From Symsagittifera roscoffensis (lineage: Eukaryota; Xenacoelomorpha; Acoela; Convolutidae), in assembly GCF_963678635.1 (NCBI RefSeq), contig NC_087062.1:71083345-71143344 (forward strand): a stretch of DNA of 60,000 bases. Direction: 5' to 3'. Both the position numbers and the translations under genes were made by a program. Position 1 is the first letter of the stretch. Every line of letters starts with the position of its first letter. The notes below the pieces were generated by a model. It ran no database searches. It had not been told where the DNA came from and saw only the letters and a program-made list of their open reading frames with translations. Below are positions 11,791-24,706 of the stretch, piece by piece.

Positions 11791-11800
11791 CTTTTATAGT
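11791..11800 (-). promoter_or_regulatory. TATA-box-like element upstream of the gag start
   Basis: On the minus strand ACTATAAAAG lies about 50-60 bp before the first Gag Met (11740). It would fit an LTR or Pol II core promoter. The call is positional and unverified. Confidence 0.35.
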
Positions 11801-11999
11801 TTGACAACCAGTAGCAGAAACACAACTCAATTAAAGCCAAAAGTTTCACTGAACTAGTGACCACAGTACCGGTTATAGAATATCACCGTACAGCGTGTAT
11901 ACAATTTATGCGAAATAATTGATTATTGGTTATTGGATGTAAAGCTAGCACAGACTGATGATATCAGTATATCTAAAAGATAGTGTACTCACTACTCAA

Positions 12000-14900
12000 T
12001 CAAGAACAATTAACGAGGATCCAAAACCAAAATCGAGGAACGGTAAAAAAAATGTATTTCCAAAAAATGTTTGTGTATTGCACTTGGTCTGTCGCAATTC
12101 ATCAGTCGAACTTGTTTCTAAAAAAAAGAGTTTTCCCGGTTTAGTGCCGCACTTAACAGACAAAACTTGAAGGCAGCACTTTTCTCAAGTGGGCGACTAT
12201 TGCACCCACCGAGTCCTGTGTTACCTTCGAGTTGCCCGAGCTAGACCTACTAAAATCCTCAAGGCAACCACTTTTCCAAAAATAGCTGGGATTTTTAATC
12301 CACACAGATCAGTGTCGAACTCTGTTTTCAGATACACTTAGAGTCGGGAATCTCTGGGTTTAGATCTGTTTTATTTTACTATGGTCTTTCAAATCTTATT
12401 TAAAGGCAAGTTATGAGTGCGCTTACTGGTTTCTTGCCTGATTCCTAATATCCTCATACTCTTCACTATGTATCTCACTTTCGTCTTAGAACGTTTTAGG
12501 ATCCCTACAACCACGTTCGTTATATATATGAACAAATGGTATTTCTGGGATCCCTCTGGATTGACGAAAATAGGACCCTCCATTTTGAAGAAAAAAGGAC
12601 CCCTACGGATTGGCAAAATTAGAACCAAAACGTGAAGGATCTACCTTCACAAATCGGTAGTTCTGCTAAAACGAATCTTAAAATTTTTTATGCTTGGCTT
12701 TTTCTAAAAACAATTACTTTATGGGTGAGCCAATTTCTGTTCTAACGGTACCAAGATTATTAGTTCCAAAGTTATTAACCAAAATGTCTTTTCTGCGAAG
12801 TCAAAATCTTTTTTCGCAGTTCTTGTCTTATCGACTTAAAAGTTATTGATACGAGCTCAGAAGGCCTATAATTTTCTAGTTCAACGCAAAGAAAACGACC
12901 CAAGAACAATTATTGAGGATTTAAAACCAAAATCGAAGAGCGGTAAAAAAAAATAATTTCCAAAAAATGTTTGTATATTGCACTTGGTCTGTCGCAATTC
13001 AATAGTCGAACTTGTTTCTAAAAAAAAGAGTTTTCCCGGTTTAGTGCCGCACTTAACAGACAAAACTTGAAGGCAGTACTTTTCCCAAGTGGGCGACTAT
13101 TGCACCCACCGAGTCCTGTGTTACCTGTCTGCCTTCAAATTGCCCGAGCTAGACCTACTCAAATCCTCAAGGCAACCACTTTTCCAAAAAGAGCATGGAA
13201 CTTTAATCCACACAGATCAGTGTCGAACTCTGTTTTCAGTTAGACTTAGAGTCGGGAATCTCTGGGTTTAGATCTGTTTTATTTTACTATGGTCTTTCAA
13301 ACCAAATTTAAAGGCAAGTTATCAGTGCGCTCACTGGTTTCTTGCCTGATTCCTAATATCCTCATACTCTTCACTATGTATCTCACTTTCGTCTACGTAC
13401 GTTTTAGGATCCCAACAACCACGTTCGTTATTTATAAGAACAAATGGTATTTCTGGGACCCCTCCGGATTGACAAAAATAGGACCCTCCGTTTTGACGAA
13501 AAAAGGACCCCTACGGATTGTCAAAATTAGAACCAAAACCTGAAGGATCTACCTTCACAAATCAGTAGTTTTGCTAAAAACAATCTTAAAGTTTTTTTAT
13601 ACTTGGTTTTTTTTTTAAAAACAACTGCTTTATGGGCGAGCCAATTTCTGTTCTAACGGTACCAAGATTAGTAGTTCCAAAGTTATTAACCTAAATGTCT
13701 TTTCTGCGAAGTCAAAAACTTTTTTCGCAAATCTTGTCTTATCGACCTAAAAGTTATTGATACGAGCTCAGAAGGCCTATAATTTTCTAGTTCAACGCAA
13801 AGAAAACGACCCAAGAACAATTATTGAGGATTTAAAACCAAAATCGAAGACCGGTAAAAAAATTGTGTTTCCAAAAAATGTTTGTATATTGCACTTGGTC
13901 TGTCGCAATTCATTAGTCGATCTTGTTTCTAAAAAAAAAGAGTGTTCCCGGTTTAGTGCCGCACTTACCACACAAAACTTGAAGGCAGTACTTTTCTCAA
14001 GTGGGCGAATATTGCACCCACCGAGTCCTGTGTTACCTATCTGCCTTCGAACTGCCCGAGCTAGACCTACTAAAATCCTCAAAACAACCACTTTTCCAAA
14101 AATAACTTGGAATTTTAATCCACACAGATCAGTGTCGAACTCTGTTTTCAGTTACACTTAGAGTCGGGAATCTCTGGGCTTAGATCTGTTTTATTTTACT
14201 ATGGTCTTTCAAATCTTATTTAAAGGCAAGTTGTCAGTGCGCTCACTGGTTTCTTGCCTGATTCCTAATATCCTCATACTCTTCACTATGTATCTCACTT
14301 TCGTCTTAGAACGTTTTAGGATCCCTACAACCACGTTCGTTATATATATGAACAAATGGTATTTCTGGGACCCCTCCGGATTGACAAAAATAGGACCCTC
14401 CGTTTTGACGAAAAAAGGACCCCTACGGATTGGCAAAATTAGAACCAAAACGTGAAGGATCTACCTTCACAAATCGGTAGTTTTGCTAAAAACAATCTTA
14501 AAATTTTTTATGCTTGGCTTTTTTTAAAAAAAAATTACTTTATGGGTGAGCCATTTTCTGTTCTAACGGTACCAAGATTATTAGTTCCAAAGTTATTAAC
14601 CAAAATGTCTTCTCTGCGAAGTCAAAAACTTTTTTCACTATTCTTGTTTTATCGACCTAAAAGTTATTGATACGAGCTCAGAAGGCCTATATTTTTCTAG
14701 TTCAATGCAAAAAAAAACGACCCAAGAACAATTATTGAGGATTTAAAACCAAAATCGAAGAGCGGTAAAAAAAAATTATATTTTCAAAAAATGTTTGTAT
14801 ATTGCACTTGGTCTGTCGCAATTCAATAGTCGAACTTGTTTCTAAAAAAAAGAGTTTTCCCGGTTTAGTGCCGCACTTAACAGACAAAACTTGAAGGCAG

Positions 14901-16541
14901 TACTTTTCCCAAGTGGGCGACTATTGCACCCACCGAGTCCTATGTTACCTATCTGCCTTCGAATTGCCCGAGCTAGACCTACTAAAATCCTCAAGGGAAC
15001 CACTTTTCCAAAAAGAGCATGGAACTTTAATCCACACAGATCAGTGTCGAACTCTGTTTTCAGTTAGACTTATAGTCGGGAATCTCTGGGTTTAGATCTG
15101 TTTTATCTTACTATGGTCTTTCAAATAATATTTAAAGGCAAGCTATCAGTGCGCTCACTGGTTTCTTGCCTGATTCCTAATATCCTCATACTCTTCACTA
15201 TGTATCTCACTTTCGTCTTAGAACGTTTTAGGATCCCTACAACCACGTTCGTTATATATATGAACAAATGGTATTTCTTGGACCCCTCCGGATTGACGAA
15301 AATAGGACCCTCCGTTTTGACGAAAAAAGGACCCCTACGGATTGGCAAAATTAGAACCAAAACGTGAAGGATGTACCTTCACAAATCGGTAGTTTTGCTA
15401 AAAGCAATCTTAAAATTTTTTATGCTTGGCTTTTTTAAAAACAATTACTTTATGGGTGAGCCATTTTCTGTTCTAACGGTACCAAGATTATTAGTTCCGA
15501 AGTTATTAACCAAAATGTCTTTTCTACGAAGTCAAAAACTTTTTTCACAATTCTTGTTTTATCGACCTAAAAGTTATTGATACGAGCTCAAAAGGCCTAT
15601 ATTTTTTTAGTTCAACGAACAAAAAAACGACCCAAGAACAATTATTGAGGATTTAAAACCAAAATCGAAGAACGGTAAAAAAAAATTGTATTTCAAAAAA
15701 TGTTTGTATATTGCACTTGGTCTGTCGCAATTCAATAGTCGAACTTGTTTCTAAAAAAAGAGTTATCCCGGTTTAATGCTGCACTTAACAGACAAAACTT
15801 GAAGGCAATACTTTTCCCAAGTGGGCAACTATTGCACCCACCGAGTCCTGTGTTACCTATCTGCCTTCGAATTGCCCGAGCTAGACCTACTAAAATCCTC
15901 AAGGCAACCACTTTTCCAAAAAGAGCATGGAACTTTAATCCACACAGATCAGTGTCGAACTCTGTTTTCAGTTAGACTTAGAGTCGGGAATCTCTGGGCT
16001 TAGATCTGTTTTAATTTACTATGGTCTTTCAAATCATATTTAAAGGCAAGTTATCAGTGCGCTCACTGGTTTCTTGCCTGATTCCTAATATCCTCATACT
16101 CTTCACTATGTATCTCACTTTCGTCTACGTACGTTTTAGGATCCCAACAACCACGTTCGTTATATATAAGAACAAATGGTATTTCTGGGACCCCTCCGGA
16201 TTGACAAAAATAGGACCCTCCGTTTTGACGAAAAAAGGACCCCTACGGATTGTCAAAATTAGAAGCAAAACGTGGAGGATGTACCTTCACAAATCAGTAG
16301 TTTTGCTAAAAACAATCTTAAAATTTTTTTATGCTTGGTTTTTTTTTAAAACAACTGCTTAATGGGTGAGCCAATTTCTGTTCTAACGGTACCAAGATTA
16401 GTAGTTCCAAAATTATTAACCAAAATGTCTTTTCTGCGAAGTCAAAAACTTCTTTCGCAAATCTTGTCTTATCGACCTAAAAAATATTGATACGAGCTCA
16501 GAGTGCCTATAATCTTCTAGTTCAGCGCAAAGAAAACGACC
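12000..16541 (+). repeat. Satellite array, five tandem ~908-bp units
   Basis: A landmark ATGGTCTTTCAA occurs at 12,381, 13,289, 14,201, 15,113 and 16,021, giving spacings of 908, 912, 912 and 908 bp. All copies share orientation. The array starts near 12,000 and ends near 16,541, where similarity stops abruptly. Each unit holds a 72-84-codon plus-strand ORF after the landmark (13,289-13,543; 14,201-14,455; 15,113-15,367; start of 16,021-16,362). In the first copy a C-to-G change makes a stop after 11 codons. The same segment is also open on the minus strand, so the ORFs probably reflect low stop density. The unit also has an inverted repeat (GAAGGCAG / CTGCCTTC, e.g. 13,069-13,137) and an internal GGACCC(C)T-CGGATTG repeat. 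Confidence 0.93.
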
Positions 16542-18730
16542 CAAAACGTTCCACCTGAAACACTTTGTCAAAAACAATGCTATTTGTACCCCTCCGGATT
16601 GATGAATCCTCTAAATCAAACTTGTTAAGTTCGGTTTCACCGGGGCCCGGAAGTTTATTGGCAAACGGAATTTAAAACCTGTCGATTCACTAGTGTATAT
16701 TGTCGGAACAACAATTTTTGTTGCCCTATTTCAAAAATTTTGAAAAAATTTCTTATTTTGTAGCGTTTTCTTTTTTTAAATAAGGAAAAATTAGATTTCG
16801 GTACCCAATTAGTTCGAACCACGTCCAAACTAAATTTAACCAGTTCCACTGATTATACTAGTGCAGTTACGATGTGACTCACTAATTTAGCTCTTTTTTC
16901 CGTTTCAAAAAATATTGATATCTCAAAAACGGCGATTTGTGGGGAGATCACAAAATCACTATTTTGACACTAAAAACCGGTCTGTTTGCTGTGATTTTCA
17001 CTGAAAAACGATATAGGAGTATTAAAACAGGCAGTATAAATAAAAAATACTAATAAGTTTATACGCCTCCGGGTTCGTTCAATATTCGAATTAAGGTGCT
17101 TAACCCGGAAACTCGCAACTGGGTGGAAGGTCACGACAGTGCAGTCACTGTCGAGCCCCCCACAGATGGTTATCTTAATTTCTGTACCAAAAGGGATAGA
17201 AAACTTGTAAACGATACCCAACAGTCGATTGTTGTAGTCCTTGAGACCCTTCCGGCTGCTCCTTGTACTGCATGCCGGACCAGTCTTCCGCTCTAATCCC
17301 GAGACCCTTCCGGATTGAGGGCAAAGTAGCATTAACGTGTTTAAATACTCAAACAACCCTACAGTACAGGCACCCGAAACGGAACACAATTTTGATCGTG
17401 AGGATCCTGTTTGATGTAAATGCCTGTAAGAACAATATATCTAACAACAACAAAAGGGAGGGTCGGATCACATTTTTTCTGGGGGTATGATTTCTACTGA
17501 ATTTACATTTTTTTGCTGATTTTGGTTTTTTTATGTTTTTTTTTATGTTTTTGGTTTTCTCTTGGGTACTATACTTCTTTTCGTTTGATTTTTGTATGTT
17601 TTTAAATTTTTTTGGTCATATACTGCTCAGGGAACGACGGGACGGCCGATCACCCCACCCTTCACGATACGTGAATTTTCGGTCTTGAATAGGTTAAAAA
17701 AACTAATCCTGGGAATCCGGACGGCTTCCGCTTTCCAACCATCCTTCCGCCCCTGTGCTAAGGGCCTTATTTAAAGCATCCGCTCGGCGCGGAGTGCTCG
17801 TTGACGGTTCTGCCGGGCTTGATGTTAACAAAAATAACACCCAGGAGCGCCATAAAACATAAATGTAACATTCGCCAGGAAGTACATATCGACGGAAAAT
17901 GAAACTAGGTTATGAGAAGACTGGCTAGTGTCTGAACACAGGTTCATCAGCTTTTAATCGTCTCTACCGAAGCCAGTTCCATGTGTGGTCCTTAAACACC
18001 TGGTCGACAAAATCGTTACCGTTTTTGGGCTATCGGCCAGAACACGCAGATTAACTTAGTTACATGCAAAATAGTGAGCTCATGGCTGGGTCTCAGTATC
18101 CCCAGCCCATGAGATTACTCTCAAAAACAGGAATATTACGTGTTTATTATATAACTATTGTTTTTATTCAGTAGTTAAAATTCATCATATCCATCGGACT
18201 ATACTTCCTCAACTCATTGCTTTTCATGTTCTGAAAATGAGTTTTGATGTTATTTATTTCAATTCAGGACATATCCGGAAGCTAAAAGTTGCTAAATTAC
18301 AGTTTCAGTTTTCTTCCCGAGATCCTTCCGGATTCTTGAATCCGGACGAAGAGAGGTCTTGTCGTCCTTCTGGAAGTGCGGTAAAATCCTCCCGATACCC
18401 TTCCGATTTCTCCTGGAAATGTTAGGTTACGATTGTACAGCTACAATCGTTACAATTCGGACAGCCTCTATTGTAATCTCAATATGATTTACTCTTTTTC
18501 TTCACTGTCGAGAGTCAATGTTGCTGTTTTCTAGCGAAAATTAGTCTGTTCTGGTTTTCGCGGTTTTTAGTGTTCGCAAAATTTCAAGGTGACGTGTCTT
18601 TATTTTTGAACGAATCTTTTAAAAATGATTTCCTCACCTAAAATTGACCCCTCCTAATTTGTCAAACTGCACGATTAGCACTGTTAATCCATCAAAACTG
18701 CTAATTTTCCCACTCGGACCTCCAACAAAA
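16542..18730. other. Non-coding stretch with scattered CCCTTCCGGATT motifs
   Basis: No credible gene. The minus-strand frame 17389-16970 (139 aa) and the overlapping plus frame 17,096-17,296 have no recognisable domain. A motif close to (A)CCC(C/T)TCCGGATT recurs at about 16,590, 17,247, 17,305, 18,320 and 18,392, and resembles the internal repeat of the adjacent satellite. A GC-richer patch lies at 17,630-17,830. T-rich runs fill 17,480-17,600. Confidence 0.5.
18079..18113. other. Strong hairpin (stem about 12 bp)
   Basis: CTCATGGCTGGG (18,079-18,090) pairs with CCCAGCCCATGAG (18,101-18,113) around a short loop, with one bulged base. No neighbouring gene explains it. Confidence 0.6.
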
Positions 18731-18905
18731 ATCCTGATTTTGAAATCTTTCCTGATTTTGAAATCTTTCTCCTTTCTTCATTCACTCTCAAATCTGGTTC
18801 AGATAGGCTGCAGGGTCAACATGGAGGTGTTCTAATAGCAGAATCAAACCAATATTCGATTTCTCTCAAATAATTTCCTTTTTCTATCTCTTGTGCACTT
18901 CTTGA
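18731..18905 (+). repeat. Diverged third copy of part of the 2.5-kb duplicated unit
   Basis: About 175 bp including GCAGGGTCAACATGGAG and TCTTGTGC-CTTCTTGAC are clearly related, with many substitutions, to 20,084-20,240 and 22,615-22,771. This segment was therefore already dispersed before the recent tandem duplication. Confidence 0.8.
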
Positions 18906-19392
18906 CGATGATGTCAAACTTTTCATTGTAATCTACAAGCCCCCTCCTCGTCAAAATATCACATCGATGTCTCCCTAATTATCGAGTGTTTGCATGAATT
19001 TCAGAAAATTTTCTCCAAGTTTGCAGTTCTCAACTAATGTTAGGCGACATCCGATGACCAATAAAAAAAGTCGATATTTTAATGCATTTTGGCGCAATTT
19101 TGGTCGAATGTCACGTGGAACATACCAAATTGTTTGCATAACTTGCAATGGCTCACCAACAAGTTTTTTGAAGCAAACAATCACGCCAAAAAATGAAACT
19201 TTGATGGCTTGAGTTTTGCTGTAAAAGTGAAAAGCAACTTTTTGAAGCCAGCTAGCCAAGCGATGAAGCTTCAAATTTCAAATTGAATTGATTTCAAACA
19301 ATGGCTTGCTTCAACTTGAAACTTTTAAAGGAAGCTTTTAAATAGTTTTTCTAAATAATTTCATAAATGACTCTCGAAACGTTAGATTGGTC

Positions 19393-19560
19393 TCTAAATG
19401 TACCCTCAAATGTGAAACCTGCAAAAAATGTAGTCAAATAAGACGACTTGTCAGGTATCGCGTGTTACTCTTGCGATCTCTGGTTTCGTGGGAAATGCGT
19501 TGACTTGTCGCTGGACGAGGTGAAATGGTTGGGGACAAGACGGAACTGCTAATTCGTTAT
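19393..19560 (+). pseudogene. PHD-finger fragment, frameshifted
   Basis: Plus-strand translation gives a C-x2-C pair (KCETCKKC). After a frameshift comes ACYSCDLWFRGKCVDLS followed by LDEVKWL. This matches the PHD pattern of Cys pairs, then C-x2-C, an aromatic/Trp, and W-F-x-G-K-C, with Arg where the zinc-binding His normally sits. A stop follows near 19,550. PHD fingers of this kind occur in chromatin proteins and in ORF1-type proteins of retroelements; a retroelement relic is the likelier source in this context. Confidence 0.6.
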
Positions 19561-20617
19561 TACCGGTTCCGATGAGATTGAAGATACTTACTTACAGCAA
19601 ATCGAGAGATACACCGACGAAGTGAATAAAATTTTCAACCATATGTGATTAAATGAGGAATGTCACATATCTGAAATCCGTATATTGGGCAAAAGCCTAA
19701 GCCCTGAAAACAAATAGAGACGAACATGCCGTTCCAAACCCGTAGCAATCATCTGCAGAACTATGAGAGTGCCGTTTCACTCGAAAACTTTGTGTCGTCC
19801 TAAGAACGCCAATCGCAAAAATAGATACTGTCCCAAAGTAATTCCATAATTAAAAACGAAGGCAAGTCCAAAGAAGATTTTCGGATAAAGAATTTGAAAC
19901 TCTATTAAAAAGGGAATGTTGTGAATGTTGTGAATGTGAGTGATTCCTGACTGGCAAAAGGGATCTATTGAACTGCCAATTGATCTGCAGTCTATCTAAA
20001 CGTCATCAATTATCAAAATTGCTCAATTTGCTTTCTATTGTCTCAGCAATTCTTTTTGAGACGTGGCTTTCGAGGGCTTTTTCTGATTTTGAGATCTTTC
20101 TCGGTTCTTCATTCACTCTCATATCTTGTTCAGATAGGCTGCAGGGTCAACATGGAGAAGTTCTAATAGCAGCATCAAACCAATATCCAATTTATCTCAT
20201 AGATTTTCCTTTTTCTGTCTCTTGTGCCCTTCTTGACTGGCTCCTAGTCAATTTTTTATCGAGACCTAGTTAACATTTTTAGCACTAGGCTAGCACAATC
20301 ATCATTCGAAAATTCAAATGCCTATCGAATCCATTTTAGGTTATCATTAATTCTTTTAAATGAAAATTAAAATATTTGATTTTTTTTCTCAGATTTGTGG
20401 TCTTTATCTTCATTTTTGTCAGCTTATTTTGCGTTTTTATTATTAAAGCGTTTTTTATCATCTGATTTAATATGAAAAAATTAATTTTGATTCGGAATGG
20501 AAAAAGTAATTTTTTTTGATCTTATGTTAAAATAAACCGTAACTTTTTTCTACTCACGAACTTGTAACGCAGTGTTTTTGAAGTGCTGCAATTTTAATGA
20601 ACACTAAAAATTTGCAC

Positions 20618-20700
20618 AAGCTCTCACCCAATTGGTCTAGAAGTTACGAGGTTGCCTTTGCACCCAAAATTTTTGGGATAAGTTTGTCCGGATCTAGCTT
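20618..20700 (+). repeat. tRNA-like segment (SINE head or tRNA relic), copy 1
   Basis: Eighty-three bases begin AAGCT and end AGCTT (a self-complementary acceptor-like stem). They contain TTGGTCTAGAAG in the A-box position and GATAAGTTTGTCC near the B-box position. The same layout is seen at 31,599-31,677. It is too diverged to be a functional tRNA. Confidence 0.45.
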
Positions 20701-23148
20701 TTTTTAAAATGAAGATATGAAAATGAAGGTTTTTCTATAAAAATTTGAGACGAGACTTTCGTTTGTCTGTTTTTTTCCGCTCAGCTTCCAGCGCATTAAC
20801 TTTTTGATGTAGACATGTGTGCTTTAATTTACGATCAGCACTTGTCCTGTTATTTTGTCTGTTCACTAACTCGGATTTTGAATAAGTTTTTTTTTCTGTG
20901 AAAATATTTTCAACCTATGTTTCTTTGGATGAAAAATTGTCGTTTTTATCGTTTGAACGGCAAAATTGGTTTTTTCTAGTTGTAATTTTGTTCGGTTGTG
21001 GCTTTGGTAATAAAATAAAATCGTCCAAAAACTTGAAGAACAGTTTGTTTAATGTTTTTTTTTCTTTTCGGTTCGATTGGTGTCTACTCACGTCATGTTG
21101 ATAAGTTGCCGCTCGATAAATACAAAGAGTTGATTCAAAGTTGATACTTGTGTTTTTCAACTGTTTTTCTGAAACTGATATTTTCAAATTTTCTTTAAAA
21201 GGTTGTTTTTATACATCTTTAGTCTTCTTTTTTATTCTTTAGCTCGTACAGTTAAGCTTGCATTGTATACATTTGTGTATTAGAATTTCTACTTGAATGG
21301 GTACTAACTTTAACTAATAATCTGAAAAACTTAAAAGTTGATATCAACGAACTCATCCGCAGTTTCGTGATTTCAAATATGTCAGTGAAAATTTATAAAA
21401 AAAATTCTTTTATTTCAAAGTTTACCCTCACTTATATTTAGTTATCAAAAAACTCTTTTTAAAAGAGATGGTCAAGTAAAAGCAGTCACCTAAGTTGACC
21501 TGATAGAAAGCTTTTTGGATTTTACGTTGATGTTCCGAATTTCGAAGGAAGTGAGGTGTATATCTGCTTGTGTTGATATGTTTCTGTTCAGATAGATTTC
21601 CGAAAAAAATCGCCTAATCGGGGGGCTTAGTTTTGGATATTCGTGTTCTTAGCGGTGACTCTTTCAACCTACCACGTAATTAAACTACGTTTCCGCTGAA
21701 CTTGGACGCAGAGAGTTTGGCAAAGTTGGGACTTGAAATAGGGAGCCCTCAAAAACCAATTGCCGACAAAAAAAGCACAATGAAAGCTTGTGAAAAACTC
21801 CCGCCTGTTGAAAACTGTAGACCTGCCCCTATGCTAACTAAAGGTATAAAATTAGGATTGAACTATTTTTGACTGCCAGATTTTTAGAGTTGAATTACAG
21901 CCGTATTGGAGGACTAAATTTGCAATTTTCTTTAAAGAGTCTTAGAAAAAATATACGCAAACATTTTTTGGAGTCTGGGAGGAGGGAGTTGATAGCGTCG
22001 TTTTTTGTACAATGGAGACTATTAACAAAGGGGACAAGACGGAACTGCTAATTTGTTATTACCGGTTCCGATGAGATTGAAGATACTTACTTACAGCAAA
22101 TCGAGAGATACACCGACGAAGTGAATAAAATTTTCAACCATATGTGATTAAATGAGGAATGTCACATATCTGAAATCCGTATATTGGGCAAAAGCCTAAG
22201 CCCTGAAAACAAATAGAGACGAACATGCCGTTCCAAACCCGAAACAACTTGAAACCCTCTCTTCCTGCAGAAGTAGCAATCATCTGCAGAACTATGAGAG
22301 TGCCGTTTCACTCGAAAACTTTGTGTCGTCCTAAGAACGCCAATCGCAAAAATAGATACTGTCCCAAAGTAATTCCATAATTAAAAACGAAGGCAAGTCC
22401 AAAGAAGATTTTCGGATAAAGAATTTGAAACTCTATTAAAAAGGGAATGTTGTGAATGTTGTGAATGTGAGTGATTCCTGACTGGCAAAAGGGATCTATT
22501 GAACTGCCAATTGATCTGCAGTCTATCTAAACGTCATCAATTATCAAAATTGCTCAATTTGCTTTCTATTGTCTCAGCAATTCTTTTTGAGACGTGGCTT
22601 TCGAGGGCTTTTTCTGATTTTGAGATCTTTCTCGGTTCTTCATTCACTCTCATATCTTGTTCAGATAGGCTGCAGGGTCAACATGGAGAAGTTCTAATAG
22701 CAGCATCAAACCAATATCCAATTTATCTCATAGATTTTCCTTTTTCTGTCTCTTGTGCCCTTCTTGACTGGCTTCTAGTCAACTTTTTATCGAGACCTAG
22801 TTAAGTTTTTTAGCACTAGGCTAGCACAATCATTATTCGAAAATTCAAATACCTATCGAATCCATTTTAGGTTATCATTAATTCTTTTAAATGAAAATTA
22901 AAATATTTGATTTTTTTTCTCAGATTTGTGGTCTTTATCTTCATTTTTGTCAGCTTATTTTGCGTTTTTATTATTAAAGCGTTTTTTATCATCTGATTTA
23001 ATATGAAAAAATTAATTTTGATTCGGAATGGAAAAAGTAATTTTTTTTGATCTTATGTTAAAATAAACCGTAACTTTTTTCTACTCACGAACTTGTAACG
23101 CAGTGTTTTTGAAGTGCTGCAATTTTAATGAACACTAACAATTTGCAC

Positions 23149-23231
23149 AAGCTCTCACCCAATTGGTCTAGAAGTTACGAGGTTGCCTTTGCACCCAAAA
23201 TTTTTGGGATAAGTTTGTCCGGATCTAGCTT
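23149..23231 (+). repeat. tRNA-like segment, copy 2
   Basis: Copy of 20,618-20,700 created by the 2.5-kb tandem duplication; the acceptor-like AAGCT/AGCTT ends are preserved. Confidence 0.45.
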
Positions 23232-24706
23232 TTTTTAAAATGAAGATATGAAAATGAAGGTTTTTCTATAAAAATTTGAGACGAGACTTTCGTTTGTCTG
23301 TTTTTTTTCCGCTCAGCTTCTAGCGCATTAACTTTTTGATGTAGACATGTGTGCTTTAATTAACGATCAGCACTTGTCCTGTTATTTTGTCTGTTCACTA
23401 ACTCGGATTTTGAATAAGTTTTTTTTTCTGTGAAAATATTTTCAACCTATGTTTCTTTGGATGAAAATTTGTCGTTTTTATCGTTTGAACGGCAAAATTG
23501 GTTTTTTTTCTAGTTGTAATTTTGTTCGGTTGTGGCTTTGGTAATAAAATTAAATCGTCCAAAAACTTGAAGAACAGTTTGTTTAATGTTTTTTTTTCTT
23601 TTCGGTTCGATTGGTGTCTACTCACGTCATGTTGATAAGTTGCCGCTCGATAAATACAAAGAGTTGATTCAAAGTTGATACTTGTGTTTTTCAACTGTTT
23701 TTCTGAAATTGATATTTTCAAATTTTCTTTAAAAGGTTGTTTTTATACATCTTTAGTCTTCTTTTTTATTCTTTAGCTCGTACAGTTAAGCTTGCATTGT
23801 ATACATTTGTGTATTAGAATTTCTACTTGAATGGGTACTAACTTTAACTAATAATCTGAAAACTTAAAAGTTGATATCAACGAACTCATCCGCAGTTTCG
23901 TGATTTCAAATATGTCAGTAAAAATTTATAAAAAAAATTCTTTTATTTCAAAGTTTACCCTCACTTATATTTAGTTATCAAAAAACTCTTTTTAAAAGAG
24001 ATGGTCAAGTAAAAGCAGTCACCTAAGTTGACCTGATAGAAAACTTTTTGGATTTTACGTTGATGTTCCGAATTTCGAAGGAAGTGAGGTGTATATCTGC
24101 TTGTGTTGATATGTTTCTGTTCAGATAGATTTCCGAAAAAAATCGCCTAATCGGGGGGCTTAGTTTTGGATATTCGTGTTCTTAGCGGTGACTCTTTCAA
24201 CCTACCACGTAATTAAACTACGTTTCCGCTGAACTTGGACGCAGAGAGTTTGGCAAAGTTGGGACTTGAAATAGGGAGCCCTCAAAAACCAATTGCCGAC
24301 AAAAAAAGCACAATGAAAGCTTGTGAAAAACTCCCGCCTGTTGAAAACTGTAGACCTGCCCCTATGCTAACTAAAGGTATAAAATTAGGATTGAACTATT
24401 TTTGACTGCCAGATTTTTAGAGTTGAATTACAGCCGTATTGGAGGACTAAATTTGCAATTTTCTTTAAAGAGTCTTAGAAAAAATATACGCAAACATTTT
24501 TTGGAGTCTGGGAGGAGGGAGTTGATAGCGTCGTTTTTTGTACAATGGAGACTATTAACAAAGGACCCGGTTTTTTAAGCAAACAGTGTTGAAAATTAAC
24601 TTAGAGCAAATTCTAAATTAGATACTTCATATTAAAAATGCAGTGGGTGATATAATCGATGAAGATATTGGGAATAGATTTGCCTTTTTCCGAGAAAAGT
24701 CGAGAC

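Larger units (their letters stand above)
1..11800 (-). mobile_element. Degenerate Ty3/gypsy LTR retrotransposon with a 3' SGNH-hydrolase ORF, truncated at the left edge
   Basis: Read on the minus strand, domains follow the Ty3/gypsy order: coiled-coil Gag (11.7-9.5 kb), zinc knuckle (9.2 kb), aspartic protease (8.2 kb), RT (7.4-6.8 kb), RNase H (6.8-6.2 kb), linker, integrase (5.1-4.1 kb), then an extra ORF with an SGNH hydrolase. Every domain is split by frameshifts or stops, so this is a dead copy. No LTR pair is visible; the 3' end probably lies left of base 1. Domain identity comes from motifs in the translation. Captured GDSL-type esterase ORFs are known from LTR retrotransposons of bdelloid rotifers; that this is the same lineage is not claimed. 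Confidence 0.88.
19532..24564 (+). repeat. Recent head-to-tail tandem duplication, 2 x ~2.5 kb
   Basis: Unit 1 (19,532-22,029) and unit 2 (22,030-24,564) are almost identical, differing by sparse substitutions, a few homopolymer length changes and a 33-bp segment present only in unit 2 (about 22,242-22,274). The boundary sequences share only a GG-type microhomology, so the duplication did not arise by recombination between long repeats. Each unit contains an identical 101-codon frame (19,968-20,273 and 22,499-22,804) with no recognisable domain, and a tRNA-like segment. No selection can be inferred because the copies are too young. Confidence 0.95.

Noticed and set aside
11950-12010. Hammerhead-ribozyme-like CTGATGA upstream of the satellite
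   Set aside because: The second conserved core (GAAA with matching stems) and cleavage triplet could not be placed.
12389-15360. Minus-strand frames in the satellite (12,389; 14,209; 15,121)
   Set aside because: They mirror the plus-strand frames in the same segment; no independent support.
16970-17389. 139-codon minus-strand frame
   Set aside because: No domain, opposing frame also open, and it runs through the CCGGATT motif region; probably chance.
19968-20273. 101-codon frame, identical in the second duplicate (22,499-22,804)
   Set aside because: Identity reflects the recent duplication. The diverged copy at 18,731 does not preserve the frame convincingly and there is no domain.
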